Shown: positions 1-12,314, counted from the stretch's first letter. The stretch is 64,000 nucleotides of DNA from Notolepis coatsorum (GCA_963971535.1 OZ020590.1:153492034-153556033), one strand, 5' to 3'. Notes: generated by a model from the letters alone, not told the origin. Program-made: numbers and translations.

Positions 1-551
1 CTGGATTTCTCACACTGAATGAAAAAAAAAATAACTGAAGAACACTAAAATGTGGAAATATAACAAGTGAAATGGGACACTTGATGGGACACTTTTTGCA
101 CAGTTCTGAAAACATTAAATGTTTAATATAGGCATGTAAAGTAAAAAAGGCTACAAAACTGGGACACTTTTCTTTACACAGTTCAGTGACATGTCTTGTT
201 TATTTTTGCTATAGGATGATGTGATGTCTTTAGAAAGCTAAGAAAATCCTTGTTTCAATAGTATATGAAACTCAAAATGCCCTTTGTTATAATTAATGTT
301 TCACATTTTGTTTATCATTTTGGAAATAAATTCTATTTGAATAAATGATATTTTTGAAAGCTAACCTCACCTTTTAATTGCTAAATAATAACATACACTC
401 TTACCAGGGGTCAAAACAATGCCATTTACTGCTTTTTATATAGAAATAAAATGTATATTATGCATAATTGAGTTTGGAATTTTGGCCCGGCCCCCCAACA
501 TATTTTCAGTTGCTCATTCGGCCCCCTGGGGAAAATAATTGCCCACCCCTG
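1..551. mobile_element. Right end of a hAT-like DNA transposon
   Basis: AT-rich sequence with no credible open reading frame. It ends at 551 in a motif reading GCCCACCCCTG, whose reverse complement begins CAGGGGTGGGC. That is a typical hAT terminal inverted repeat. The other terminus would lie left of the window, so no target duplication can be tested. The GC-rich stretch at 485-530 (GGCCCGGCCCCC and GGCCCCCTGGGG) resembles the subterminal part of such elements. Superfamily assignment is inference from the terminus only. Confidence 0.45.
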
Positions 552-703
552 TACTATATGTATATCTGTACATATCTCTTACCTACTCTTACTAGTTATG
601 CTGCTGGCCAGTATGACTTACCATAGTGTCTTTATACCTGTATCACTGTACATATTAATACTTAATACTACAACTCTGTACATACATCTGATTAGCACTA
701 ATA

Positions 704-830
704 CTAATCAGTGGCTCGGGAGGTAGAGCAGTCATCTGGTAATCTGGAGGTTCCCAGTTCGATTCCCCTTCTCCCGGGCAGCGTGTCGAAGTGTCCTTGA
801 GCAAGACACTTAACCCCTAACGTAACCCCA
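704..830 (+). mobile_element. tRNA-derived SINE
   Basis: A tRNA-like head starts near 708 (GTGGCTCGGGAGGTAGAGCA). It has a good RNA polymerase III box B, AGTTCGATTCC, at 756-766. The following GTGTCCTTGAGCAAGACACT is a core motif common in fish SINEs. It runs directly into sequence attached to LINE A. It is not a functional tRNA gene: the fold is incomplete and the same unit recurs at 60600-60734. Confidence 0.65.
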
Positions 831-939
831 TTGCAGTAGTCGAGGGAGGCGAGACGTGTTGATTGGACGAGGAGTTGGGTGGCTTCATTTGTCAGCAAGG
901 GGCGGATCCTTCTGCCGTTGCTCAGGAGGAACATTCCAT

Positions 940-1797
940 GCAGGGCAGGGATACAAACTGGTCAGACTACTGCTTGACCTTACTCATAGAACCCACCTCA
1001 CCCCTGCCCACTTTGACAACCTAGGATGGCTTAGAGTAGACGACAGAGTACAGCAACTTACAATGGGCCTGGTCTACAAGATACACTACACGACTAAAGT
1101 ACCCATGTACATGTCAAAATACTTCCCAAAGGCCAGTGAATACCACGATCACAACACCAGAGGGAGCGCCACAAATCATGTCAAACCCAGATTCGGCTCA
1201 AACAAGGGACTAAACACCTTTCGCAATTATGCCACATCAATGTGGAACGCCCTACCCAAAGCTGTAAAGAAATGTGAATCACTACCCACTTTCAAAGAGC
1301 ACCTACGGGAGACTGCAGTTGGAAACTGGCCCCTGTAAATGTCTAAACCCAACCCCCTCCAATGTACAGTAAATGTCCTAACCCAATAATACACAAGACC
1401 CTCTTCTTGGGACCAAGTAAGGTTTAGTCGATATTCCAATGTACAGTTTTGCTTGTACAGTTTCCCCCACCCACCTCCAATGTACAGTTCCCCCCCCCCC
1501 ACCTACCCAACCTCCTCCAATGTACAGTTTCTATGTCAAATGTATATACTCTCTTTTTTAGACTATTTTTGTATCACAAACAGTACTGTATTTGTAAATC
1601 TGGTATGTCATAAATGTATAGATGTAGCTGTACTGTCTATCTGTATCTTGTGTATGTCATATATGTTATGATGAATTGAAAATGGGGGACCCTGATGTAA
1701 ACAAGACGAAAGTCTTTCTCTGGTCTGCATCCCCTTAACAATTATGTGTATTGAGCTGTACTGTATTGTACCCATTCTGCAATCTGTTAATAAAGTT

Positions 1798-1825
<28 letters not shown>
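940..1825 (+). pseudogene. LINE A 3' end: reverse transcriptase C-terminus and tail
   Basis: The open frame ending at 1338 encodes the C-terminal region of a CR1/L2-type LINE reverse transcriptase, with motifs RTHLTPAHFDNLGWLR, MGLVYKIHY and MWNALPKAVKKCESLP. No catalytic core is present, so the copy is 5' truncated. After the stop comes a 3' UTR with runs of C, an AATAAA near 1790 and a microsatellite tail of (AATC)n to 1825. The same 3' end recurs many times in this window and I call it LINE A. The L2/CR1 placement is inference. Confidence 0.7.
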
Positions 1826-1830
<5 letters not shown>

Positions 1831-2090
1831 ACACGGCACACTGAGGCCTACAACAAACTGACCGGATCTTCCTTTATTCATTATGTTGATTGTACTGTAG
1901 CACTATTTTACTCTGTCCATTCTATTGCATAATTTTACTATCTATTCTATTCTACTATTCTATTATTGCACTGTATTATTTTACTCTGTCTATTGCTTTT
2001 TATTACAGGTTCAAAACTGTCAGGTATTAAACTGTGTGGGTATCAAACAAGAGACTGTCAGGCTTTAAAACTGTGTAGGAACCAGGCCTA

Positions 2091-2198
2091 GAACTGCACC
2101 CTGAGAGGGAACTGCACCCTGAGAGGGAACTGCACTCTGAGAGGGAACTGCACCCTGAGAGGGAACTGCACCCTGAGAGGGAACTGCACTCTGAGAGG
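2091..2198 (+). repeat. 18-bp minisatellite, six units
   Basis: Six tandem units of the type GAACTGCACCCTGAGAGG, with a C/T variant in units 3 and 6. The allele in the partner block at 62009-62104 has five units of 18 or 20 bp. Confidence 0.85.
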
Positions 2199-2562
2199 GA
2201 GGTTCGAAGGGTCAAAGTGGGTATAAGACAGGAGGGAAGACTGTCAAGTTTTAAACTGTGGATACCAAACAGAGAAGGTAAAGACGACTTTGAACTGTTG
2301 AACAGTAATCCAGAACTATTTTATTGCACTGTAAAAAAATAAAAATAATAATTTGCATGGAATAGCGTACAAACTAAAGTATGTAGAAATTAACTGGTTA
2401 GTCAGTCTTGGACTATAAACAATGCCTGTCAAATGAGCCATACTATTGTCTCCATAGCTATAATACAGAACACACAATGGGTCCGCAAACATCGCTAAAA
2501 TGGTCAATAACGCTGGTGCCATTGAGTAAAGATGGGAAAGGTTTGATTGAATACTTTATTAC

Positions 2563-4808
2563 AGGTCTTTGAGACCTGTAAAACACTAAGAAATGGAGTA
2601 ACCAATATGATCAAAAAAGCAAAACTGAACTATTTTAACGAAAAAATTTAGGAAAATAAAAAGAATCCTCAAAAACTGTGGAAGTCTTTAAAAACACTGG
2701 GTCACAATAATAGACTCAAGACTAAAACCACAAATCTCAACCTGAAAATAGATAACACGATCATCTCTGACAAATTGAGTGTGGCAAATTGTTTAAACAC
2801 CTTCTTCACAACTGTTGCTACCACTTTGGTGAACAAACTGCCGATCCACTCTGGCCGATATGGCATACAGCACATCCAGGCCTTTTATAAGGAACTGGGT
2901 GTACGTGAAAATGATTTTAAATTGACTGAAGTAACTACTGAAGAGGTTATGAAAAAGCTCAGTATGCTGCAGCCAACAAAACCCACAGGCCATGACAATA
3001 TTCCCACCAGATTTCTCAGAGACTCTGCTTCCATCATAGCTCCCATTGTAGCCCATATCACCAACCTCTCCATCAACCAGGGTCACATCCCGCAAGAACT
3101 CAAGCTTGCTAGGGTAACCCCTCTATTTAAAAAAGGAAACAAACTGGATCCAGGTAACTACCGCCCCGTTTCTATCCTTTGTTCCATATCAAAGGTAATT
3201 GAGAGGCTGGTATATGAGCAGATAGACAACTACCTGACTGAACATAGACTACTGTACCAGTTCCAATCAGGTTTCAGAAAATCACACTCCACTGACACCT
3301 GTTTACTGTACCTGACCGATTATATAAAACGGGAGATGGACAAGGGGAACTACTGGTAATGTTGGACCTGCAAAAGGCGTTTGACACGGTCAACCACTCC
3401 ATCCTACTAGAAAAACTGAGAGCGATAGGCTTTGATAGCAAGTCAGCCAAATGGGTCAAGTCCTACCTGGAGGGAAGAGAACAGGTGGTAGACATCAATG
3501 GCACCTTGTCCTCGTCCCTTCCAGTGACATGTGGGGTCCCCCAAGGAAGCATTTTGGGGCCTCAACTGTTTTTAATATATATTAATGACATGAAATCGGC
3601 ATGCGATTGCAACCTGTTCCTGTTTGCTGACGACTCGGCACTCCTGGTCTCTGACAGGGATAAGTCTAAAGTGGAAAGTGTCCTGAGCAGTAAAATGAAA
3701 AAGATCTGCTCTTGGCTCAGTGACAATAAATTGTCTCTACATCTGGGAAAAACAGAGGCCATACTCTTTGGGTCAAACGCCAACCTAAAGAAATCCCAGG
3801 GTTTAGAGTAGGTGGAAACATTATTGAGGATAAAGAGGAGGTCACCTACCTGGGCTTTATTTTAAATAACAAACTTTCTAACGAAAAAATGGCACAAAAA
3901 GTTATTACTAAGGTCAATCAAAAAACCAAATCTTTATTTAGAATTTCCTCGTAAAAAATAAATAAATAGAAACGCTCTGAGGACCCTAGCTGGAGCCCTC
4001 ATCCAATGTCACTTTGACTATGCTTGCACTTCATGGTACAGCAACATATCAAAACAAATGAAGACAAAGCTCCAGACCTCCGAAAACAAACTAGTGAGAC
4101 TCCTGCACAACCTTCACTTTAGAACTCACCTAACGCCAGCCCACTTTAGCAGTCTGGGATGGCTTAGGGTTGAAGAAAGGGTACACCAGCTTAAAATGCT
4201 ACTGGTTTTTAAAGTACTGAAAGCAACGGTCCCCAAGTACCTAGTAAATTATTTTAATAAAGTAGGAGATGTCCACAAACACGCCACAAGAGGAAGCCCC
4301 ACGGACCTGGTCCCGCCGAGAGTCAGGACATGCATGGGGAAAGATGCATTTTTTTACTCGGCTACGGTAATGTGGAATGCCCTGCCAACATTCATAAAAC
4401 TCCTGAACTCCCCTCTCGGATTTAAATCCGCCCTAAAAACATGGCTCAGCAGCAACTCAAATTGGTCTTAAAATGTTTTTTATCTCTTTTATCATAACTT
4501 GGCTTTTATTTCTTTTATCATGAGTTGCTTTTAAGGGTTTGCGGATTTTCTTTTAACATTAGTTAACTGTATGAGTTGTCAGGTTAGGTGTTTTTATACA
4601 AATTTTTAGGATGTGTCCTGTCTAGTGTACATGTCCATTTGTGTTTCTGTGCCTTTTTATGTTCCATGTATGGACCACAATGGAAACAAGCCTTGGCTTT
4701 ATTGTGTTTTATCCATTTTTGACCAGCGTTGTTGACACTGTTATTGTCTTGTCTTTTAAAATGTTTTTGTCCTACGATTGTGTCAAAATAAAGTATTCAA
4801 TCAATCAA
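2563..4808 (+). pseudogene. LINE B (CR1/L2-like) reverse transcriptase, broken copy
   Basis: A 5'-truncated LINE with no endonuclease. The reverse transcriptase is readable in pieces: 2775-3359 (fingers, FKKGNKLDPGNYRPVSIL) and 3359-3811 (LDLQKAFDTVNH, CGVPQGSILGPQ and the catalytic FADD). The C-terminal domain at 4058-4471 is related to LINE A (MWNALPTFIK). Against the copy at 62463 it has a TAG at 2648-2650 and 7-bp deletions near 3355 and 3806. A run of stops near 3951-3969 is shared with the other copy, so both descend from an already dead parent. The 3' UTR ends in AATAAAGTATTCAATCAATC, a LINE tail that abuts the zinc-finger gene. Confidence 0.75.
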
Positions 4809-4877
4809 AAGACTAAATGTTTTTTCCCCCGGGTTCTGATATGTACTTTTAAGTCACGTTTTGCACCAAATATTTGA

Positions 4878-6244
4878 TCACAGTGTGCAACTATAGGGCT
4901 TTTCCCCAGTATGGCTTCTCATGTGACTATTCAGGTTTCCCTGTGTACTATATCTTTTAGGACACAGTGTACAACTATAGGGCTTTTCCCCAGTATGGCT
5001 TCTCATGTGTACTTTTATTTGAGATTTTTGACTAAATCTTTTAGGACACAGTGTGCAACTATAGGGCTTTTCCCCAGTGTGGCATCTCATGTGTTTATTC
5101 AGGTCTCCCCGTGTAATACATCTTTTAGGACACAGGGTGCAACTATAGGGCTTTTCCCCAGTATGGCTTCTCATGTGACTATTCAGGTGTCCCTGTGTAA
5201 TATATCTTTTAGGACACAGGGTGCAACTATAGGGCTTTTCCCCAGTATGGCTTCTCATGTGACTATTCAGGTGTCCCTGTGTAATATATCCTTTAGGACA
5301 CAGTGTGCAACTATAGGGCTTTTCCCCAGTATGGCTTCTCATGTGTACTTTTAGGTGAAATTTTCGACTAAATCTTTTAGGACACAGGGTGCAACTATAG
5401 GGCTTTTCCCCAGTATGGCATCTTATATGTGCTTCCAAGAGTGTAATGTCAGTACATTTCTTGCCACAAACAGTACATGTCATGTGAGTTTGAAAGTGAA
5501 GTTTTAAGCTCTCTGTGGGTTTTAAATGTTTTCCACACAAACCACAGTCACTAGAATGGGCTTCAAGATGGGGCATTAAAACTTTCCTATTAGGAAAACA
5601 TTTCCCACACACTTCACAGCTCCAGGTCTCACATGGTATTTGGTTTGATAATTTCACCTCATGGGATGAAACCACAGAGCTCTTGAACTGGTTGCTGTTA
5701 GACAAACTCTGTCCTTTGTTTTTCTGTGTCTTCTTTGATGTCAGTGAGTTTAAACCAGGATGAGGTTCACTAGTCTCCAGCCAATCATCACTGTCATCAG
5801 TATCAGTTCCAGAACAGTGTGAAGAGAGGAGCTGGCCATCTGTAGTTGGTTCTAAATCACCAGCTGGATCTAAGTTACTGACTGGTTCTGATAATCCACA
5901 GTCCTCTCCATCAGGTTCTGTTTTCATCTGTTCTGTTGAGGTGCTGGCTAGAGGCTCCGTATCTCTGTTTTCCTCAGTCTGGGTTTGGTTAAACCATGAG
6001 GACTGAGGTTTCTCTTCATCATGTTCACTCTTCACAGGGACATGGTTGAAAGTGAACTTGATATCAGCCTCCTCCAGACCTTGAAGCTGCTCTCCCTCCT
6101 GACTGCTCCAGAGTTCCTCCTGTTCCTCTTTAATCTGTAGGAGCTCTGGGTCCTGGGTTTGGTTAAACCATGAGGACTGAGGTTTCGCTTCATCATCTTC
6201 ACTCTTCACAGGGACATGGTTGAAAGTGAACTTGATATCAGCCT
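4878..6244 (-). pseudogene. C2H2 zinc-finger gene, finger-bearing part of the last coding exon
   Basis: Teleost-type C2H2 zinc-finger protein, presumably a nuclear DNA-binding regulator. Reading from 6244, the N-terminal part has two copies of an acidic motif (IKEEQEELWSSQEGEQ and FNHVPVKSEHDEEKPQSSW). A long linker follows, then nine complete fingers: three divergent ones (CEVC, CGLC, CTVC) and six of the CTLCPKR type joined by HTGEKPY linkers. A tenth finger stops at TGA (4878-4880) just after CTL. Downstream bases in a shifted frame still resemble a finger (DQIFGAKRDLKVH), so I infer a 2-bp loss. The upstream edge is an LTR insertion at 6245, and the 5' coding part lies at 12315-12477. No close orthologue is recognised. 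Confidence 0.8.
6241..6244. other. Target-site duplication GCCT, left copy (LTR element 6245-12314)
   Basis: GCCT precedes the LTR and is repeated at 12315-12318 after the other LTR. Removing one copy plus the element would join an L-E-E-A codon series to D-I-K-F in the zinc-finger gene. That series is found uninterrupted in the internal duplicate of the same motif, so the insertion split a coding exon. Confidence 0.8.
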
Positions 6245-6589
6245 TGTGGTATAATATCTAATGTTCTCATGTAAATATGTCGCCCTTACCTGTGCCCCCT
6301 CCTCTCTGTGGAATAAGACATTCCCCGCCCCTTTCTCCCCAAACCTGTACCCCCCCACCCCCATCTGACCTATCAAATGGGACCACACCCCCCCCCCTGT
6401 TACCTATATAGATCTCCTCCCGAGATCTATCCCGGTCTTCTCACCTGGGGATTTTCAGCTGATCACCTGGGGGAAGCCCTCAGCCATTCTCTCTATGTAA
6501 TCTATCTGTTTGGTTAATAAACCTTGTTATTATCCAAGCCTCGGTTGACTGAGAACATTCTTCACCAGGATATCCACAAATATCCCACA
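6245..6589 (+). repeat. 5' LTR of the LARD-like element
   Basis: Begins TGTGGTATAATATC and ends ATATCCCACA (TG...CA). It contains a TATA-like CCTATATAGATC near 6403-6414 and AATAAA near 6516, consistent with U3-R-U5 order. Confidence 0.8.
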
Positions 6590-8334
6590 ATTGGCGTCTA
6601 CGAACTTGTGACGGACCTTTTTGCGTCCTCCCGGCGTGCTGTATTGTTTCAGCTATACAGAGAAAAGTGAGTATAATAGATGGTCGACCAAAAATGTATG
6701 GAAAGGAATTAAAACCTTCCCGCTTTTCTCTGTGCCAGGTGAATATTACAGAATGTTGTCAAATATTGAGATCATGGCTGAGTAAGAATAATGTACATTA
6801 ATATATCTGATCTGTATTGAGAATCGTTACCAGGGCGCGCGTGCACCTGGGTCCTTATCAGGAGGTTCTGAGAGGATGGGTTATATGTGCTATTCCCGAA
6901 AGTTTAGGCACAAAGGTTGAAGTGCTATTCCTGGTCGAGTCGGAGCCGACCAAAAGCTAAGGCACACAGTAAGGTTGTCGGATTGCTAACCCAAGTCTAA
7001 TTCAGACTAAAAATATAGGCAACAAAAGAAGATACGTGAGCTTATTATGATGTGATATCCTTGAAAACGCTACTCTGTTAAAAACGTTCTGTGATTCCTT
7101 TGCAAAGAGGCGGGAAGTTAGGACCGAGAAGCTGATGGAATCATAATTAGAAATGACCAGAGTAGCGTCATAATATTCATTGCTTCAACCTCAAACTAAG
7201 CCCACAATCTCTTCCATTCCTGAAAACGATGTATTTTGGATTAAATTAACCAATTGATCAATACAGATAGCAGGAAGATGATCACGCGATGTCCTAGTAG
7301 TACATGATTACGCGATGCCCCGGGAGTACGTGAATGTACATTAAACGGGACATCAGTCGCGGAAAGTACATTAAACAGGACATTAGTCGCGAGTTCAAGA
7401 GACCGAGAGTATGATTAAACGGTATATTCACATCTAATATATCGCTGGTAAATTTCGAAGTCAGGTTCGGTCGTTATGACTTTAATAACGATGTATAGAT
7501 ATATCAAGGGATAAATGCCTTGTCGCAGCAGATGCTGGCCGACTAAACGAACAGCGATCCAAAACAGTCAGATATATACACACGTTAACTTATATGTATT
7601 AATGTTTGTTTGTCTGTTTAAAGTCTCGTTTGTATGTGCACAGTATAGAACCCGCCGCGGTGCTGTATTGAGTAAAGAAACCGACGGATAGCGCGACGAG
7701 CATAGGGAGACGAGTTACCGTTATACAGAGAATAACATTGAGGTGCAACTCACGGGACAAACTAGGATAGTAATTTCCGGAATCAACAAAACCGGCCCAC
7801 GGGAACGACCATTTGGGGAAGTATAGTTTTATCGTTTCAGTTTGTTTACGTTTCACATATGCACAGGCGCGTTCATTCGGTAACAAAACGCTGGTTTAGG
7901 AATTCCAGGCTATTGAGAGCTCGTGGGAAAAATACTGTATGAATTGCAAAGCGTTATTTCCGAGGCGAATGAGAACGCACGAACGTCGCTTGGAGCGATG
8001 ACGTCACGCTATGCGCGCCATGAAGTTATGATTTTAAGTGAAACTATCCATAAGCGAACGTAAAGTTTAATGTGCCCAAGGCCGAAGGTGCGTGAAATCC
8101 ACGTGTAGTATATGTTTTATTTGTATATGTATGTGCGCGCTGCTATTGGAAAATGTTGAGTTGCGGTGGCGAGATGCGGGTTGCATTATCCCAGACCACC
8201 GGAGAAACGAGCCGAACATTGCATTGACGACACGTAACGTGCTACAGCCTCTGGAACCACTATTCGATTATAATATACGACGTCAACACAACAGCTTTCT
8301 CCGGTGAGTATGAAAAGCATAAATATAGATGCTT
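6590..8334. other. Non-coding interior of the LARD-like element, 5' part
   Basis: No reading frame with recognisable motifs on either strand. A splice-donor-like CCGGTGAGTATGAA lies at 8301-8314, just before a nested LINE A tail. I see nothing else that supports a gene. Confidence 0.5.
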
Positions 8335-8625
8335 TGATTGATTGATTGAAAACTTTATTAACAGATTGCAGAATGGGTACAATACAGTACAGCTCAATAC
8401 ACACAAATTGTTAAGGGGATGCAGACCAGAGAAAGACTTTTGTCTTGTTTACATCAGGGTCCCCCATTTTCAATTCATCAGGACATATTAGGACATACAT
8501 GACAGACAGATAGTCAGTACTGCTACATCTATACATTTATGACATACCAGATTTGCAAATTCAGTACTGTTTGTGATACAAAAGGAGTCAAGAAAAGGGA
8601 GTCATTTGACGTAGAAACTGTACAT
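8335..8625 (-). mobile_element. LINE A 3' UTR fragment
   Basis: On the minus strand it carries the LINE A tail (TTGATTGATTG on plus), the AATAAAG signal and the 3' UTR landmark GGGGATGCAGACCAGAG. Only the UTR is present, so the copy is strongly 5' truncated. It is nested in the LTR element interior. Confidence 0.75.
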
Positions 8626-11600
8626 ACACAACTATCATCTCAGTTACAGCAAATTACAACTATCTCAGATCACTTGAGTGTTTATGTTGCTTTAATTTAC
8701 ACATTATAAGTCACATAAAGCTAATTACAATGTCTGTTTCAGAATTATAATACATCTGTGGGCGTACCGGTCATACTGACCAATACGGGGAACAGCGTTA
8801 GATTAGACTTTATAAGCTTTTAATGTTGAAAACTTGGACACAAACAACATAGATTATGTTTAAAAGTAAGATGTTTAGGTTATATTCACTTGAGTTAGTG
8901 CGTTTATCTAAAGAACCAATGAAAGATAACTAGCCCTTTCCATTGTAAGACATTTTTAAACATGATTCAAAATGTGTGGTTCCACATTCTTATGATGCTT
9001 GTGTACATATGCGATATGATTGATAAATGATAACAATATATCATTACATCCTAGGATGGGATGGATGAAAAATAGCTGATGTTTTTGTTAAGCTCACAGA
9101 CAATCAACAAAGAACCCACTCAAATGGTCTTAGAAGTGGAAAATTAACATGTGTTTTTATTTTCAGCCAGGCTCTGAGGCGAGATGCAGAAGCTATAGTT
9201 TTAAATAGGATTCTAATCAACACAACCCAGACAGTCAAAGCGTCACTAACATATTTTTGTGTTTACAGGAAGCAAGCAGACAATCAGGAGAGGCAGATGG
9301 ATTTACCTCTAAATTGAATTACAAAGCAGTGTTTAAAACACTCACTCAAACCAGCTGAGGACGATGTGGAGTTGAAAGACAATGCAAATAGCCAGTCTGA
9401 CCACACCTATAGAGACTCAACTTAGTATCTCCACTTAGTATAGTAGGAAGTATCGCTTTAGATGCAGATTTTCTCTTTGTTACCACGAGACTCAACCGAA
9501 GATCGTGTGGAGCTGAGAGACAATCGATTGACCATTTGGAACAAATCTGCATCCAAACACCCACATGTAAATTTCTTCAGAGTGGGCACTTGGGAGACAA
9601 AGCAATGCAAATGCCTGCACTCGTGACCACAGACTTGGTGGACTCACCTGGCGGTGGATGGCAACAGAGAACCACTTAGATAACATGAATCAGACACTAG
9701 TGATGAATTTGCAGTCATAAAAGGCACCATATTTCCCATACTAACAAAATAACATAACTTGCATGCTATCCCCTCCTTCTATTTTCTGCTTTATAACCAA
9801 TAACATTCATAACTATTCTTTTAACAAACTAATACATTTCCATGACTGCAAAATATCAACCACAAATTGAAGCACAATTATCTAAATGTACAAGGTATAC
9901 ACATACATTGATCATTTAGCTGACACTTTTATCCAAAAGCGACTCACAGGTTCTGTATGACAGGACATCAAAAAGGGCACAACTCTATCAGCTGAGTAAC
10001 AATGGTCATCAAAGTGTTGAGTGCTACAGTGTAGGTTAGTTTATTAGGACAAATGCATGATAGTAAGGTTAGCTAGGGTTAGATTTATTTGTATCAGTTG
10101 AAAGCAGGATAATCATTTACACAATGATTATCAAAATGCACAAGGTGTATTATAGGTAATTAAATTAATGCTACTTAAAAGTAGACGAGAAAATGAATGG
10201 ATGTATTTCATGCAAAATTAACTGGCTGCCATAGAATTTATGTTTTCCCCATGCTAAATTATGACGAGCCACACTGAGACGTGAAGAACAACCGAGACGT
10301 CATGGCGAGGTAAGTATCTTGAAGAAACACACCATCGTACACGGCCTGAGGTAAGGTCAACTTCAATTTAACATCACAGACTATGAAGAGAAAGAGCTAT
10401 TTTATCTGATTCAAGACTTTGGCCATTCATTTACAATTTTATTTAAAGCCTAATGCTGTAAGATCTAGTTAGATACAAGATCTGATAAGATTGTAGTGAA
10501 TGTGACCTTCTTGACATAAGGAATCACTGCTAATGCAATTGGCTTGCATTTCCTATTTTCAATTAAGTGATTTTATTTACAATGAATTGAATTAATCCCA
10601 AAATGATTTTCCTCTTTAGCAGAAAGACGTTGAATCATTTATGTGAAGAGGTTTTCTAAGGCATTTTTTTATCATCCTCAGATCATACATTGGTGAGAGG
10701 ACAGGACGAGGAGAGGACAGCGAAACCAGCACAACACATTCAAAAACGCCCTGACCACCATGTCTCTGGGCCTGATGGGGGCCAAGCGTGAGCACAGTGG
10801 CGGATGTGTGGTGGTGATGGAGAACAACGCAGGCTCCAGGAAAAGAGTCTGCAAGACCACTATAGTTGACTGCTACAGGTGACCCTTGACAGGGAATGAA
10901 CGGCGACCAGTGAATATTCCCGACTGCATCGTCAAGAAGAGACACATCAGAGACCTGTGGACCAAGAGACTTCTGAACGCCACATTGTCCACATTATTAT
11001 GTATTTATTTAAATTTTACTGTGTTACTGTATTACATCACATTTGAATTACTTAGGTTACAAAATTGTATTGTCAGACAAAAAAGAATCAGTTGTTTTAT
11101 TCTCTCATAGAAGAGGACATGTAACGTTGTTTTGCACCTGTATGGTGAACCATTGATAGTATATGCACTAGAATTACATACAGAAGCGATGCATAAGACG
11201 TTTTATCTCCTCATTTATAGAGAAGAAATGGAGAAAATTGCCTGATTCTAAGTAAAGATCAATGTTTCAATCACAGATGAAAGTGACACTCAAACTCAGG
11301 TTAAATACAACTGGATCCTAAGTAATTTCATCAAGAATCATTATAAATTGTGCATATAAATATTTTTGAACAGTTTCCCATAATCAATCATGTTAGTTTT
11401 ATTAACCACCAGGTTAACGGTTGTTAAAATGTTTTTGTACACATTAGCCTTATGTGTAAATCCTATTCCTAATAATTATGCACACAATTTTGTTTTTTCA
11501 CCCTGTGCACTCTGACCACACAGAGACAGTGCATGTATTTAATTGGTTTATTACGATGCCTGTATGCACAACCATCACATTAGCTCCCCTGAGTCACGAC

Positions 11601-11970
11601 ATGAACGACTGAAGGTATGCCAAGATATTTGCACAGCGATAGCTTCTAATGATTATGTTAATTGTTGTTTGATATCAGAGTTGAAGACCACTCATTGATA
11701 TAGGTATTTTGAGCGATTAATAAAAGAAAAGGGTGATATCTATTCCCACATCTCTGATATCAAAATAACACAGACCGCAGTCCAGTCGATCATGTCATGA
11801 ATCATGTATGTAAATAATTATATTTTAAACTATTATGCCAACAACCAGATCACATTGGCCAAAATTTTCATTATTTTAATTGTTTTCTATTTTCACTTTT
11901 ACCTGTTCCAAAGAATCCTGGTATATTATACATTAATCTCACCCACATAATAAGAAAGAAAAGTGAGTAT
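8626..11970. other. Non-coding interior of the LARD-like element, 3' part
   Basis: No gag or pol motifs. There are a few exon-like signals: ATGGCGAG followed by GTAAGT near 10304-10317, and an acceptor-like ATCCTCAG ending near 10681. A 43-codon frame starts at 10759 (MSLGLMGAKREHSGG) and stops near 10887. These could be remnants of captured spliced sequence or chance. The segment ends in the purine tract before 11971. Confidence 0.45.
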
Positions 11971-12314
11971 TGTGGTATAATATCTAATGTTCTCATGTAA
12001 ATATGTCCCCCTTACCTGTGCCCCCCCCTCTCTGTGGAATAAGACATTCCCCGCCCCTTTCTCCCCAAACCTGTACCCCCCCCCCCCCATCTGACCTATC
12101 AAATGGGACCACCCCCCCCCCTGTTACCTATATAGATCTCCTCCCGAGATCTATCCCGGTCTTCTTACCTGGGTAATTTCAGCTGATCACCTGGGGGAAG
12201 CCCTCAGCCATTCTCTCTATGTAATCTATCTGTTTGGTTAATAAACCCTTGTTATTATCCAAGCCTCGGTTGACTGAGAACATTCTTCATCAGGATATCT
12301 ACAAATATCCCACA
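11971..12314 (+). repeat. 3' LTR of the LARD-like element
   Basis: Second LTR, 344 bp, with the same TGTGGTATAATATC start and CCCACA end. Its poly-C tracts are longer than in the 5' LTR. It is followed at once by the GCCT target duplicate (12315-12318) and zinc-finger coding sequence. Confidence 0.8.

Larger units (their letters stand above)
552..4080 (+). repeat. Left copy of a 3.5-kb direct repeat (partner 60453-64000)
   Basis: This block matches 60453-64000 in the same order and orientation with only scattered differences. It includes a SINE, a LINE A 3' end, a minisatellite and a LINE B reverse transcriptase. The offset is 59.90-59.92 kb throughout. Because it spans several unrelated repeats, a duplicated segment explains it better than two independent insertions. 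Differences include one nonsense change, 7-bp indels in the LINE and a different minisatellite allele. The right copy is cut off by the window end, so the true length is unknown. Confidence 0.85.
6245..12314 (+). mobile_element. LTR element without coding capacity (LARD-like) inserted in the zinc-finger gene
   Basis: Two direct LTRs (345 and 344 bp) flank about 5.4 kb with no gag, pol or env reading frame. A primer-binding-site-like TTGGCGTCTACGAAC starts 1 bp after the left LTR. A purine tract (AGAAAGAAAAGTGAG) sits just before the right LTR, setting the orientation as plus. A 4-bp target duplication, GCCT, flanks it. The LTRs differ at roughly ten places including homopolymer lengths, about 3%. 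The interior holds a minus-strand LINE A tail (8335-8625), so it was later invaded. It must move with enzymes from a relative, which I cannot identify. Confidence 0.8.

Noticed and set aside
708..770. tRNA gene
   Set aside because: Only box B and a partial head are convincing, and the unit recurs with a SINE body at 60600. The same reasoning rejects tRNA calls at 15180-15250, 44870-44943 and 59480-59560.
4911..5354. 147-codon plus frame with repeated MASHVTIQVS units
   Set aside because: Exact antisense of the tandem zinc fingers; the periodicity comes from the finger repeats.
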